Notes: a model not told the origin generated them from the sequence alone. A DNA stretch of 64,000 nucleotides from Cystobasidiopsis lactophilus (GCA_001599975.1 BCIO01000003.1:3644762-3708761), one strand, 5' to 3'; counted from the stretch's first letter, positions 44,001 through 56,200 are shown. Numbers and translations are program-made.

Positions 44001-46927
44001 GGAGAGCGATCGGGTCGCCACCGGCTTTGCGAACCAGTTGAGGGATGGAAATCTCGAGCTGAAGACTTCCATTGTGCGTCTGCTTTCCCTCTGCTCTCTG
44101 TGTGACTTCGGTGTCTCAGTTTGCCCGGTGAACAGCTGGAGCTGTTGATGCTCAACATCACTGAAGACGTGCCAGTCCCCAATCTGGCGCACTACCTGCT
44201 GGGATACTCCTTCTTTGTCGACCCTTCCGAGCCAGTCGAAATCAACCTCGACAGCGGTCGAACAGCTTTGGCCGCCGTGTTGGAAACGGTCGATTCGGAA
44301 GGCACACTGGCCGCGCAGGCTGCCAAACTTATCTACCAACTGTGCTCGCACGACTTTTCATCTTACTGCACTGTCCGATTCCTCCGCTCGCGGCCCGATC
44401 AGGACGACTTCTTCAAGCAGTCCGCACTCAAGCTCCCCTTTGCCTTGGCCTCGTCCGAGACGGCCAGCCCAGCCCTGCACGCGCAAGCTTGGCTGCTCAA
44501 GGCAATCGCCTTGGACCTCAATGATCTCGTCTCTACCGACATCAATCAGCAGTCCGAACGGCTGACCCAACTCCTCATCGCCCTCTTTTCGACAAGAGAC
44601 CAGGACGAAGACGCCATGCGGCCTGAGCAGTCCTTGTCCTGCATGCTCGAAGTTCTCCATTCGCTCGCCGTCGACAGACCGCCATCGCCGTCATTCACGC
44701 CCATCGAGCTCTCGGCGCTACCCCAGCTGGGCAACTTGCCTTTCCAGTCGACTTTGACCTCGGAGAACAGCATGACCAGCTACAGCCTTCCAGCAGTCCA
44801 GGGCCTAATCCAAAACCGGTTACGAGAACTGTCTGCAGCAGGGCAATTGCAGACGGCCGAACAGCAAAAGGCGGCGGGCGAAGAGGCGCAGGCAGTGATG
44901 CAGCAAATGGCCGACGCCAACGCCGAGTTCGAGTTTGGCTATGCCCGGCTGCATGTCCTGCAAGCCTGGAACCACACCCTCGACGTCGTCCTCATCAAGG
45001 CCATCTCCCAATTCAACCGTGACGACCGCTTCGCCTTGCTGTTGGACTTGCTGGAGACGCTGGGCGTGTCTTTGGACTCGCGCCACTTCCAAGGCGAGCA
45101 CGCCGAGTGCCTCTCTTCTGCTGCCGTCATGGTCGCAAACTGCATGCGAGAGGAGCAACTGGCGGCGAGCATCACCTTGCCGGGACCCATCGATCGGCTG
45201 TTCGCCATCTTCAAGACCTTCGTCAAGGCCTTGCTCACCCCCGGCGTCACCGCCACCACTCGTGGTCAGCTCTTCTGCGTGCTCACCCACTTCCTGCGCA
45301 TCTTCGTGACCGAAGGCGATCCAAAGTTGGGAGCTGGCCTGGCCGGCGACCTTCCAAAGCTTTTGGCACTGGCCTGCCGGGACGCCATGTTCGGCGAGCA
45401 AATCTGGCAGCTGTTGGCCTTTACCTTCCTCGATGTTCTTTACGGCGCCGTGGTCGACTACGTTACACCCGCCAAGTTCATTGCCGCCTTGTCCAAGCAC
45501 AACTTTGTGCAGAACATTGTCGTCTCCCTCAAGACGGCCGAGGATAGTGTGCTGGGCTGCCTTTCTCCTAACCCAGGTCGGTCAAGTCCTTTCGCTTTGA
45601 TGATGGGGGACTGAGGTTGGTGAATGTAGAATCCCTCAACGCCCTGTTCATCTACGAGGCCAAGGTGTCCTTCCTCACGAGAATCGCGACCTCGACGGAA
45701 GGTGCCGACAGACTGTCTGAAGTCCAGTTGCTGGCCAAGCTCGGCCAATGCGAGTTCTTGAATGCCCCGCTTTATGAGGACCAAGCCATGGGTAGGCTCC
45801 TTTGCGTCCTGGCGTCGCACAGGGGCAGCGAAACTTACTCTTGATCAACAGATGTCGACGGCTTCTTCCCGTCGGTTCATCAGCGGTACCAGCAAATCCT
45901 GCTACCGACATTGCAGCTGCTGGTTGCCTACACCTCGCACCTCAGTGTGTCGCGGTCCGGTGACCGGCGGCGCGAGCTGCTTGCCTTTTTGCTGGCACAC
46001 CGCGACTCGTTCATCAGCATTTTGCACCAAGTCGTTTCTTCGCCTACTATTAAAGTGCTCGAGCAAGCCAGCATGCTCGTCCAGCTGTTGGAACTCTCCA
46101 TTTCTTTCGTGGCACCAGACGAACTCTCGTCGCCATCAAGCTTTGGCGGGCTCCACTCAGCTGTGCTCACGATGACGGGCACCACACTGGATGAACAGGC
46201 GTTGGAACACATTGCACCGGCGTCTGAGCAAGAGGAGTTGGCAAGCAAGGACCGGATCTCCGACCCGTCTGGCGAGCACACCACGTTCGCCAAGCTCAGA
46301 AAAACCTGTATCGTCGACCTCGCCCGATCTGTCCTTTCCTACCTCTACACCTCCTCCCTCTTCGACAACAAGGCCCGGCCCGTCTTGACGTCTGACGCCA
46401 CTGAGGCGCCTCGCTCCATCAGCCGCTACCCAACACTTATGACTTGCTTGACCTTCATCCGAAAGGAGACCCTGGTGCTTGCTTCAAAGCTGGGGCATGC
46501 GGCAGACAACGCCGAACCCGCCGCCGGCCGCGATGGCGCGGTCACCTCTCTGCGTGCGCTGTCTCCCTCTTCCCGTCTCACTTTCAAAATGCTAATACAA
46601 GAATCGCCTTCAGACCTTATCGAGCTGGCCCTGCTCTTGCTTCTAAGACACGTGCAGTTCTACTACTCGTCGAAAGGCCAGGTCATCAAAGCCAGCCCGC
46701 TTGGCCAGATCCAGTCCAAGGCCTCGCTTCAGCACGCCTTCAACAACGTCTCGGGCCGCTTGCATGATCTGTCTCTGGTCAGTGCCCACTCCATTTTGCT
46801 GGCGGGCTTTTGCTCATCCGAGACGGAACAGGCAAACCTCGCGGGTGTCGATTCGAAGGCGCACGAGATGCTGATTGGGCAAGTGCTGCGGTGCACAGCG
46901 GATGTGCTGGCAGCGGATGGGCAGTAG
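41043..46927 (+). CDS. NUP192: Scaffold nucleoporin NUP192/NUP205
   Basis: Six exons: 41043-41202, 41259-42519, 42591-44073, 44136-45576, 45630-45791 and 45852-46927. They total 5583 nt (1860 aa), the expected size for this family. It is all-helical and Leu-rich, with an acidic low-complexity stretch DDDDEEEEETR near residue 425. Family-like elements include LKLSAEFKVEALFVASQL in the N-terminal third, TSMSLRLGALALLLDIL-type helical repeats, ESLNALFIYEAKVSFLTRIA and LPTLQLLVAYTSHLS near the C-terminus. The protein is an adaptor of the nuclear pore inner ring, binding Nic96, Nup53 and Nup145N. Two successive introns (before 42591 and 44136) end in the same CCGGTGAACAG. Confidence 0.82.
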
Positions 46928-47130
46928 TTCTGCAACGTGCTGTGAAACGACCGAATGCTTGCTCGCAAAGGACTTGGAGAGACAGGGCTCACTGGATTCT
47001 CCTCGTTCTGAGCGGCCAGAACTACTACTGTCCTTTTGCCAACAAGTCCCCGAACCATGACTTAGCCATATTGGCCTCAAATTTGCCACCAGCGCGGTTC
47101 TCATGGCTTTCCGGTTACACCAAGACCTCG

Positions 47131-49019
47131 ATGACCGATGTCGATACGAATGAGCGCCAGCCCTTGTTGCAAAACGGCAAGACCGATGCTGTCGTGTCCA
47201 TCTCATTGGCCAGCGCGGTCGGCCTCTCGGTCGCCATTTTTGTGCTCATGTTCTTCACGGCTTCCAACATTTCCTTGATGTTCATACCCTTTCACCACCT
47301 TATTCTGATCGCAATGAGCTCACGCAAGCCCTTAGAACTACGACGCAGACGCCAATCATTGGCCACTTCGATGCTTACGCCCATTCGGCATGGCTCACAT
47401 CGGCTTACATGGCAAGCTTTTTTCATGCCTCTTGCTGCAGTTCAAAGCTCAATCATGATCGCATTAGATTCCATTGGGCTGCGCCACGCCTTTGGCAGGC
47501 CGCCTTGTAGCGATCTTTGATGTCAAGCGTTGTTTAGTCACGGTTGCGCTCCTGTCGGCTGCCGGCAATTTGTTGACAGGCCTGGCGCCCAACTTTCCTT
47601 TGTTTCTTTGCGGTAGAATGCTGTCTGGCGCAGTGGGAGGCGGAATGATCCCTGTGTCCGCTGTCCTTGTGTTGAAGTACTCGCCTGTGCGCCGGAGAGG
47701 GCTCTTCCTCGGCATTCAAAACTCGTGTTATACGGTCCGTTTCTCTCTCCAAAACGGTTCTTATGGCTTCCTCACATGAAGCGAACAGACCGGAGTTGGC
47801 CTGGGAGGCATCCTCGGCGGTGCTCTGGTCGGTGTAATAGGCTGGGCAAGTTCTTTGTTTAGCTTATACACCGTCCCTGCAACTCATTCGGTAGCCGAAT
47901 AAAGAGGCCGATATTCTGGGCCCAAGCCCCCTTCCAAATAGCAGCTGGGCTCGCGCTCCTTTGCTTGCTCCCGCCAGACCAACCAGGCGAGGAAGACACG
48001 GCCACTCAGTTGCGCAAGCTGGACGTGGCCGGCGCCATCACCCTAACTTTGACACTGTGCCTACTCCTCTATGGTCTCTCTCCGGCTGCCGCTTCGAAGA
48101 ACTCCCTCTCGCCCTGGCCCTTCGCCTTCTTTGTCGCCTCGCTCTTCGCTTTCATCGGTGTCGAGTACCGGATGGCAACCGAGCCGCTGATTCCTATGAA
48201 CTTGCTCGCCTTTCCTCCCATGCTGTTCGCCTGCTGCTCGACCATGTTCAACATGGCTGCGAGATGGGTCGTCCTCTTCTACGCCCCGGTGTACTGCATC
48301 GCTGTGCTGGGATGGCGGCCTTCTCAAGCGGGAGCAGCGCTTGTGCCAGCGTCATTTGGGTTCGTCTTGGGTGGCATCTTTAGCGGCCATCTGGGCATGA
48401 AGCATGGTGGGAGCTATTACTGGTGCGCTCCTCGCGTTCATTTCTCTTTGGCTCACGGCAACTGACAAGAAGCGCGTTCAGGCAAAGCTTGATGTTCATG
48501 GCCGTCTTCATCTCCACCTTCGTCGGATTGGCTCTACTCCATCCAACGGCGTCCGCGATCTATTTCGGCCTGCTGATCCTTCTCAATGGCATCTCCACCG
48601 GCTCTGTCCTCAACTTTCAATTCGCCCACTTGCTCTACACGGTGCAGTCGGAAGGAGTGAGCGTGGAAATGTCCACCGCTTTGTTCGCCACTTTCCGCGC
48701 TCTGGCCGGCTCGGTCGGCGCGGTCGCTGCGAGTGGCGTGGTCCGCCGCCAATTGGATTCGGCCTTCGCGCGCGCCTATCCCAACCCGAGCCTGGAAGAG
48801 GCGGCGCTGATATCGAAGCTGGAAGCGAGCCCGTTGATGGTGTGGCAGCAGCACGGCATCTTGAAAGAGGTCGGCATTCAGTCTTACCGCTCCGCCATCC
48901 ATTGGGCAGTGGTACTGGGAGGGTGCTTCGGGGTGGTGGCACTGCTGTTGCAGGCTCTCACGGTGATCGGGATGCCTTCGGTGGAGGAGAAGGAGGACGA
49001 GATTGCAGAGGACATTTAG
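47131..49019 (+). CDS. MFS transporter, DHA2/VBA-like (drug or basic amino-acid/H+ antiporter)
   Basis: ATG 47131 starts MTDVDTNERQPLLQNGKT, then helix 1 (AVGLSVAIFVLMFFTASN). After a short intron comes AYAHSAWLTSAYMAS, then PLAGRLVAIFDVKR and LFLCGRMLSGAVGGGMIPVS, matching the helix 2-4 motifs of DHA2-type pumps. Later helices lie in the 47,940-48,400 frame (LDVAGAITLTLTLCLLLYG, MLFACCSTMFNMAARW) and in the last exon, ending DEIAEDI at 49019. One intron (from about 47,850) begins GCAAGT after GVIGW and ends ATAAAG, a GC-AG intron. The N-terminal acidic di-leucine stretch (ERQPLL) would fit vacuolar sorting. The substrate cannot be read. Confidence 0.8.
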
Positions 49020-49334
49020 AACCACTCTCTTGCATTACTCAGTCTAGCATGCGCCTTCTTTCATTTGTCTCTCTACTGGTCTGAGATGGGAAAGACAAGT
49101 GCAAGGTGGCCTATGCGAAGGCGAGGTCTGTCCCGAAAGTTAGGGGCCGGTGCATCCAAGAGGAGGGCGTTGGATCGACTGAACAGCCCTCTTACAATGT
49201 AAAATCTATCAACAGAGTTTGACCGTGAGCTGGCAGCGCAAAGCCATCACCGTAGAGTAGCGAAGTCTCTAAAGTCGCCCGCAATGCCCACCTCTTGCAG
49301 CGTACTCAATTATCTGCAAGAGAAATCTCAAGCC

Positions 49335-52300
49335 AAAGAGTCAGACGAGCCTCTTACATGTATGTGCATAATGAGCTCTCACACCTTTTCAATTTCGAGG
49401 GAGTCTGTGGCCGCAATGCTGTCTCAGCAAAAGGCTCAGCAGTTGGTCGAGCTGGCCCACCTTTATCGACCCATCGAGCGTCCTGTGGGCGAAAAGGAAA
49501 AGCGCCTAGAGTCAGTTAAGTCTCTAGCGTCGCAATTTCTGAGCTCACCTTCCATTCCCTCCCTTTATCTCCCCTGAAGGCCAACCGAAAGCGTGTAAAG
49601 TGAATGAACGTCCCTTTGAAGGAAGCCCGTCGACCCACTTGGACATGGCACTACCTTCTGTGAGAAGAAGAAGGAAAAGAATAAAGTTTGATAACCTATG
49701 GGGTGGCGCGATCTCGCTCACCTTTCTAAATTGGGCCCGTTCGTCTGTGCGCAGGATTATGATCAAGAATCAGCACCTTGAGCCTCTGAAATACCAATCC
49801 GATCGCGCACCTTTGCTGCTGGCCGAGTCCCTGTGAGGCGCTCACAAACAACAGAGAATCAGATGCGAGGCTTCTGAAAGGTGGTGAGCGCGACCCTCAC
49901 CCTCCCTCTTTCTAGCTCATCTGTGAGCACGCAAAGACATGGTAGAGTCAGAATAGCCTCTAGGGCATAGTTGAGGCACTCACGATTGAGTTCGGGCAGT
50001 GTTTCTGTGGTAAGACACAAGCAAGTAAGAGTCAGTGAAGCCTCTGGTGTATAGCTGGTCCTCCCACCTTTTTCACTTCTCGCATACACCGCTCATCTGT
50101 GAACCGACACATGCCAAAGAGTGAGATAGCCTCTGAGGTGGTGGCATCTCGCTCACCCTTTCGAACTTGCCGCTGCTCGTCTGTGCACCGGAATGGGATC
50201 AGGGAGAGTCAGCACCTTGTGCCTCTGAAATGGCAACCAGCTTGCGCACCTTTTGGGGCTAGCCGAACCCCTGTGCAAAGCGACCTCAAATAAAACCAGA
50301 TGCGATACTTCTGAAAGTGGTGGGCGCAGTCCTCACCCTCCTTCTTTCTAGCTCATCTGTGAGGCAAATGAGAAGTGACAGAGTCAGTAAAGCCTCTAGG
50401 GTATAGCTGCGGCACTCACGATTGAGTTCTGGCAGTGCATCTGTGGAATCCACCAAAGCGAAGAGTCAACGAAGCCTCTGCGGTGGTAGCTGGTCCTCCC
50501 ACCTTTTTCCATTCTCGTATACACTGCTCATCTGTGAGGTGCCTCCAAAGTTGCTAGAGTTAGACAGCCTCTAGGGTAGTGCGATCTCGCTCACCTTTCG
50601 AAATTGCCACTGCCCGTCTGTGCACCGCGAGTCAGCGAAGAGAGTTAGCACCTTTAGCCTCTATGGTTGCAACCTGATCGCGCACCTTTTGAGACTGGTC
50701 AAATCCCTGTGAGGCGCCCACAAACAACAGAGAATCAGATGCCAGGCTTCAAAAGGTGGTGGTGAGCGCGGCCCTCACCCCTCCCTCTTTCTAGCTCATC
50801 TGTGAACTCGCAATGCAAACCGCAGAGTCAGAAAAGCCTCTATTGTATAGATGCGGACTCACGATCGAGTCCTGGCAGTGCATCTGTGGTGCCCGACCCA
50901 ACCGGAAGAGTCAATGAAGCCTCTGGAGTCGTAGCTGGTCCTCCCACCTTTGACATTCTCGTATACACTGCTCATCTGTGAGGTGCAGAAAACATGACAG
51001 AGTTAGATAGCCTCTGGAATGGTGCGATCTCGCTCACACTTTCGAAATTGGCACTGCTCTTCTGTGCGCAGGTTTCGGAACAAAGAGAGTCAGCACCTTG
51101 AGCCTCTGAGATTGCTACCAGCTTGCGCACCTTTGATGGTGGACAACTGCCTGTGAAGAGCAGCAACAGACAAAATCAGATGCGACACTTCTGAAAGGTG
51201 GTGGGCGCGGTCCCCACCCTCCCTCTTTCTAGCTCTCTGTGAGGCAAGCAGAGGCAAGAGAGTCAGAAAAGCCTCTAGGGCATAGATGCGGCACTCACGA
51301 TCGAGTCCTGATAGCGCATCTGTGGTAAGACCACCAAAAAGAGCAGAGTCAATGAAGTCTCTATAGAGTGGTAGCTGGTCCTCCCACCTTTTTCACTTCT
51401 CGTATACACTGCTCATCTGTGAGCCGATAAATCGATGGCAGAGTTAGAAAGCGTCTGGGGTGGTGGCATCGCACTCACATTTCGGACTTGCGACTGCCCG
51501 TCTGTGCAATGGATGAAAGACGTAGAGTCAGCACCTTGAGCCTCTGAAATGGCAACTCATCGCGCACCTTTTGAGACTGGTCAAATCCCTGTGACGCGCG
51601 CGCACCCAACAAAGAATCAGATGCCCGGCTTCTAAAGGTGGTGAGGCGCGATCCTCACCCTCTCCTTTCCTAGCTCATCTGTGAGCTCGCAAAAGGAGTC
51701 AAACAGAGTCGGAATAGCCTCTAGGGCGTAGTTGCGGCGCTCACGATTGAGTTTCTTGGCAGCGCATCTGTGGATACAAGCAAAGGAGAGAGAGTCAATG
51801 AAGCCTCTGAAGTGGTAGCTGGTCCTCCTACCCTTTTTACTCCTCGTATACACTGCTCATCTGTGGGCCCATACCATCTTGTCAGAGTTAGATAGCCTCT
51901 GGGGAAGTGGCATCTCGCTCACCCTTTCGAACTTGCCGCTGCTCGTCTGTGCGAGAGCCGAAGTGAAGGTAGAAGCACTTTAGCCTCTGAGGTGACATCC
52001 AGCTTGCGCACTTTTGCTGCTCGACAAGTTCCTGTGAAGAGCGCCACAAAATGACAATATCAGATGCGATACTTCTGAAAGGTGGTGGTGAGCGCGACCT
52101 TCACCCTCCCTCTTTCTAGCTCATCTGTGAGGCCGCAAAGCAAGCGGCAGAGTCAGAAAAGCCTCTATTGTATAGCTGCGGCGCTCACCAAGGGGTTCTG
52201 GCAGTGTTTCTGTGGTAGGACGCAAGCAAGAAGAGTCAGTGAAGCCTCTGGAGTGATAGCTGGTCCCCCCACCTCTTTCATTCTCGTACACACCGCGCAT

Positions 52301-53240
52301 CTGTGAAGAAATGCATGAAATAGAAGAGTCAGATAGCCTCTGGGGTGGTGCGATCTCGCTCACCCTTTCGAAATTGCCGCTGCTCGTCTGTGCAATGGAT
52401 GAAAGGTGTAGAGTCAGCACCTTGAGCCTCTGAGATTGCAACCCAATCGCGCACCTTTTGAGGCTGGACAAATCCCTGTGAGGCGGTCGCAAGCAAGATA
52501 GAATCAGATGCCAGGCTTCAAAAGGTGGTGGGCGCGGTCCTCACCCTCTCGTTTCCTAGCTCTCTGTGAGGTTGCCACGCAAGACACAGAGTCAGAAAAG
52601 CCTCTAAGGCATAGTTGCGGCACTCACGATTGAGTTTCTGGCAGTGCATCTGTGGAATCCAACTCCGACCAAAAAGAGTCAATGAAGCCTCTGGAGTGTG
52701 GTAGCTGGTCCTCCCACCCTTTTTCACTTCTCGTATACACCGCTCATCTGTGGGCGGAAACAAAAGATGATAGAGTTAGATAGCCTCTGGGGTGATGCGC
52801 TCCCGCTCACCCTTTCGAAATTGCCGCTGCTCATCTGTGCATCCAAAAGTCAAGAGGAGAGTCAGCACCTTGAGCCTCCGAGAGTGCGTCCAACTTGCGC
52901 ACCTTTGATGATCGACAACTCCCTGTGAGCAGCGCGACAAAATCTTAGAATCAGATGCCAGGCTTCAAAAGGTGGTGGTGAGCGCGGCCCTCACCCTCCC
53001 TCCTTCTAGCTCATCTGCGAGGCCAAACAAGCAGCAGAGTCAGAAAAGCCTCTAGAGTATAGCTGCGGCGCTCACCATTGAGATTTGGCAGGGCATCTGT
53101 GGAGGCAACAAAAACAACGGAAGAGTCAATGAAGCCTCTATAGAGTGGTAGTTGGTTCTCCCACCTTTTTCACCCCTCGCATACACCGCTCATCTGTGAG
53201 CGCCAAGAATACAAGCCGAAGAGTCAGCCAAGCCTCTTAA
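49335..53240 (-). repeat. Higher-order tandem array of intron/micro-exon-like monomers
   Basis: About 44 monomers of roughly 80-95 bp; the most regular part runs 49,660-53,200. Five monomer types recur in fixed order, giving an approximately 440-bp higher-order unit (boundaries 49918, 50355, 50799, 51234, 51676, 52125, 52563, 53014). On the minus strand every monomer has a 20-30 nt core starting after CACAG (ATGAGC, ATGCACTG, ACGAGC or GGATTTG), a GTGAG/GTGCG/GTGGG donor-like site, CAGAGGCT, a branch-like TGACTCT or TAACTCT, a variable 13-20 nt pyrimidine-rich window, and CACAG. I could not carry one reading frame through several cores (in-frame TGA or TAG appear), so it is not called coding. 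Confidence 0.85.
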
Positions 53241-53394
53241 AAGTGCAGTCTCGGAAGCCCACCATCTAAGTTCCCAGGTCCCACCATCTTCCAAACGCCA
53301 AGTTCGTTCCCCCATTTCGTTCGTCGTCAAATGTCCATTTTACTCACGTCACCTCTGTAGGACACCAACGTCACTGGAATGAGGTCGCAAAGCC

Positions 53395-53995
53395 TCATGT
53401 CAAGGTGAAGCAACCCACCTGAAAGATGCTAGCCCAACCACCTGGTAAGCCCCTATTGCCTGCCGTGAACCGACTCCCAGAAGCTGATGGAAAGACGCGG
53501 TCGAGCCAAGCTTGGGGCAAGCGCTCTTTGAAAGTGGCCGCTGCCACCAAGCCGGAAGTGAGGAGGATGAAGGAGATGATGGCGCTCTTGGCCATTCTCG
53601 AGTCCCTCTCTGCTCGCCGCTCTCAACTATGAAATCACAACAAAGTGATTGAGGGAGAGGGAAGACGAACGAAAACACCGAGTTTGGACGTCGCCCTCTT
53701 CGCCGGTGCCAATGTCCGGGTCAATGTCAGGTAAAGTGGCCGCTTTGCAAATGTCGAGCTTTTGGTCCAGACAAAACTGCTTGGTGCAGGACAAGCAAGG
53801 CTGCTTGGGGTTCGAAGGGCGGTACAAAGGAACGATCATGTAGCGGTCGAAGCAGATGCATTTGCAGAAGAAGATGCTGTCTGCTTGTGCCAGGGTCGCT
53901 GCGAGACCTAGGAAAGCCTGCGCGTACAACGATGTCAGGTGAAGATGAGCGCGAACAGGGAGATTGCGAACGGAGAACCACAGCAGCGAGCGCAT
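53395..53995 (-). CDS. Conserved Cys-rich membrane protein with signal peptide
   Basis: Exons (minus) 53995-53972, 53917-53671 and 53609-53395 total 486 nt (161 aa). A signal peptide MRSLLWFSAFLGLAATLAQA is followed by a lumenal Cys-rich part (FFCKCICFDRY, PCLSCTKQFCLDQKLDIC), TGEEGDVQTRCFQRDSRM, one membrane helix (AIISFILLTSGLVAAATF) and a short cytoplasmic tail. The CKC...CLSCTKQFC...RCFQRDS order matches a fungal family I recall without a functional name. It is probably a type I membrane protein of the secretory pathway. It lies next to the monomer array and is divergent from ARP1. Confidence 0.72.
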
Positions 53996-54237
53996 CTTTG
54001 GTGCGCCGGTCGAAGTCGCTCGCCAACCTGCGTTCGCGCTCGATCCTTGACAGCCGCGCGCGATGCCCAGTGAATTCGAGGTTCGTCCTCGTCCCTGAAC
54101 ACTATACACACTCAGCAACACGCGCTAACATACAAGCCGGGCGCGAAACAGGACGTGTTGGTCAAGTGGGTGTCCCTGCGCTCTGCTCTCCCCAAACTAA
54201 GCAATATACTAACACCCAAGTGTATGAAGCCAACCAG

Positions 54238-55654
54238 TGGTCATCGACAATGGCTCAGGCAGCATCAAAGCCGGCTTCGCGGGGCAAGACGCGCCCAAGT
54301 GCTTCTTCCCATCTTACATTGGCAGGCCCAAGCACCTCCGCGTCATGGCCGGCTCCTCCATCGACGGCGACCTCTTCGTCGGCAAGCGAGCCCAAGAGCT
54401 GCGTGGTCTGCTCAGGCTGAAGTATCCAATGGAACACGGGGTGGTCACTGATTTCGAGGACATGGAGAAGATCTGGAGCCATGTTTACTCCCAAGAGCTC
54501 AAGACTCTGTCCGAGGAGGTGAGCGTACTCTGTATTACACTTCAGGATAGTCACTAAGGTTATAGGGACGCAACAGCACCCAGTGTTGTTAACAGAAGCG
54601 CCTTTGAACCCAGCTTACAACCGAGAGCAGGCCGCCCAAATCTTCTTCGAGACGTTCAACGTGCCCGCCTTGTTCATCTCCATCCAAGCCGTCCTCGCCC
54701 TCTACGCTTCTGGCCGCACCACGGGAATCGTCCTCGACTCGGGGGACGGCGTCACCCACGCCGTGCCCGTCTACGAGGGCTTCTCCATGCCCCACGCCAT
54801 CCGCCGCATCGACGTCGCTGGAAGAGACGTGACCGACCACTTGCAGCTGCTCCTTCGAAAAGCAGGTTACAACCTCACCACCACGGCCGAGAAGGAGGTC
54901 GTGAGGGTCGTCAAGGAAAAAGCGTGCTATGTCGCTTTGAACCCGGCCAAGGAGGAGAAGGAGGTGTCAGCCTCGGCTCACAAGTTTGAGGAGTACCGCT
55001 TGCCGGACGGGAACATCATTCGCGTTCGTCCCCTCTCCCCTCATCTTGGTCAATGCCCCCTGATGCGTTATGATTTGGGGGACAAACAGCTAGGGTCAGA
55101 GCGCTTCCGAGCGCCCGAGATCCTCTTCAACCCAGAGCTCATCGGCAACGAGGCCGTAGGCGCGCACCAGGTCGTCGTCGACTCCATCAACCGGGCCGAC
55201 CTGGACCTGCGCAAGAACTTGTTCGCCAACATCGTCCTCTCTGGCGGGTCCACCCTGTGCAAAGGTTTTCGTCCTTACCCCACATCAGTTGAACCATCCT
55301 CTGATGTGTTGCATGGCGGCAAAAACAGGATATGGGGATCGGTTATTGAACGAAGTCAAGCGGCTCGCTCTAAAAGACATCAAGGTCCTTCCCCCTTCTT
55401 TTGCTCATCTTTCACCGCTGATGAATGTTTGGGGGTGGTTACATAGATCAAAATCTACGCCCCGCCCGAGCGCAAGTACTCGACCTGGATCGGCGGCTCC
55501 ATCCTCGCCGGCCTGAGCACGTTCAAGAAGCTCTGGGTGTCCGCCGAGGAGTACGCCGAGGACCCGGATGTGCGTTCACTTCACCCTTTATCAGTTGTAG
55601 CATGCTGATTTCGTCGGGGTCATCGTACAGATCATTCATAAGAAGACTTTCTAG
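54238..55654 (+). CDS. ARP1: Actin-related protein ARP1 (centractin), 5' end unresolved
   Basis: Exon 54238-54518 starts inside the actin fold ([20 protein letters not shown]), then 54577-55023, 55090 onward, and a final exon at 55631-55654 (IIHKKTF). Centractin hallmarks: [83 protein letters not shown] and [23 protein letters not shown]1 builds the short filament of the dynactin complex that activates dynein. The first few residues lie in an upstream exon, probably ending ...GACGTGTTG near 54160, which I could not fix. Downstream, cassettes resembling the last intron and exon are repeated. Confidence 0.88.
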
Positions 55655-56200
55655 AAAGTTTTGGATCCGCCGATGTGGCAAGAAGGTCGAGAATGAGAAA
55701 GTACCGTGCGTGCCTTTCCAACTCTATCAGGAATAGAAACTGATGGGCAAGGTGAGCATGGCACAGATCCTGTGGGCAAGAAGTTCTAGAAGCAGCAGCG
55801 GTGGTGGTGGTGGTGGCGAGGCGAAGGATGGGGGAATTTAGAAAAGACGGTGCGTCCTTCTTCTGCCTGCATCAGTAGCTGGTCTGATGGGTAGGTCGGT
55901 GGCGTACAGATCACACAGATCCAAGGCAAGAAGTGATCCTAAGAAGCAGCGGTAGTGGCGGTGGCGAAGAATGGGGAGTTTTCACAAACGGTGCGTTCCT
56001 CTTCTGTCTACATCAGAGCTGGTCTGATGCGGCAAGACTGGTCGCACAGATCATTTTCATTGAGAAGAGGGCGATAAAGGTTGGGGAGGAAAGGTGGTGC
56101 CGCCAGACCAGATCTGAAGAGGTGCGTCTCGAGCTCCCCTACCGCATCAGCAATTGAAGCTGATCTTGTATCATTGTTCGGATGCACAGATGGCGCGCAA
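55565..56200 (+). repeat. Tandem terminal-exon cassettes downstream of ARP1
   Basis: Five (C/T)ACAG-A(T/C) sites at 55631, 55767, 55910, 56050 and 56188 (spacing 136-143 bp). At least three are preceded by a GTGCGT donor-like motif, a TCAG and a CTGAT branch-like motif. The first is the real ARP1 last exon. Read in the same phase, the others encode alternative tails: ILWARSS followed by a Ser/Gly run, ITQIQGKK, and IIFIEKRAIKVG. Confidence 0.7.

Noticed and set aside
49335-53240. Array as a CRISPR locus (constant repeats with variable short windows)
   Set aside because: Eukaryotic context, variable windows only 13-20 nt, five different repeat types in fixed order, and no cas genes.
49335-53240. 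Array as exons of a secreted micro-exon protein led by the hydrophobic exon at 53395-53609
   Set aside because: That exon belongs to the complete 161-aa Cys-rich gene, with its own stop at 53395, and the micro-exon cores do not keep one open frame (TGA in the C-type core, TAG in the A-type core).
49335-53240. Plus-strand reading of the array as introns GTGAG...AGTCAG
   Set aside because: These would be about 30 nt, lack branch sites and have purine-rich 3' ends; the minus strand has proper branch and pyrimidine signals.
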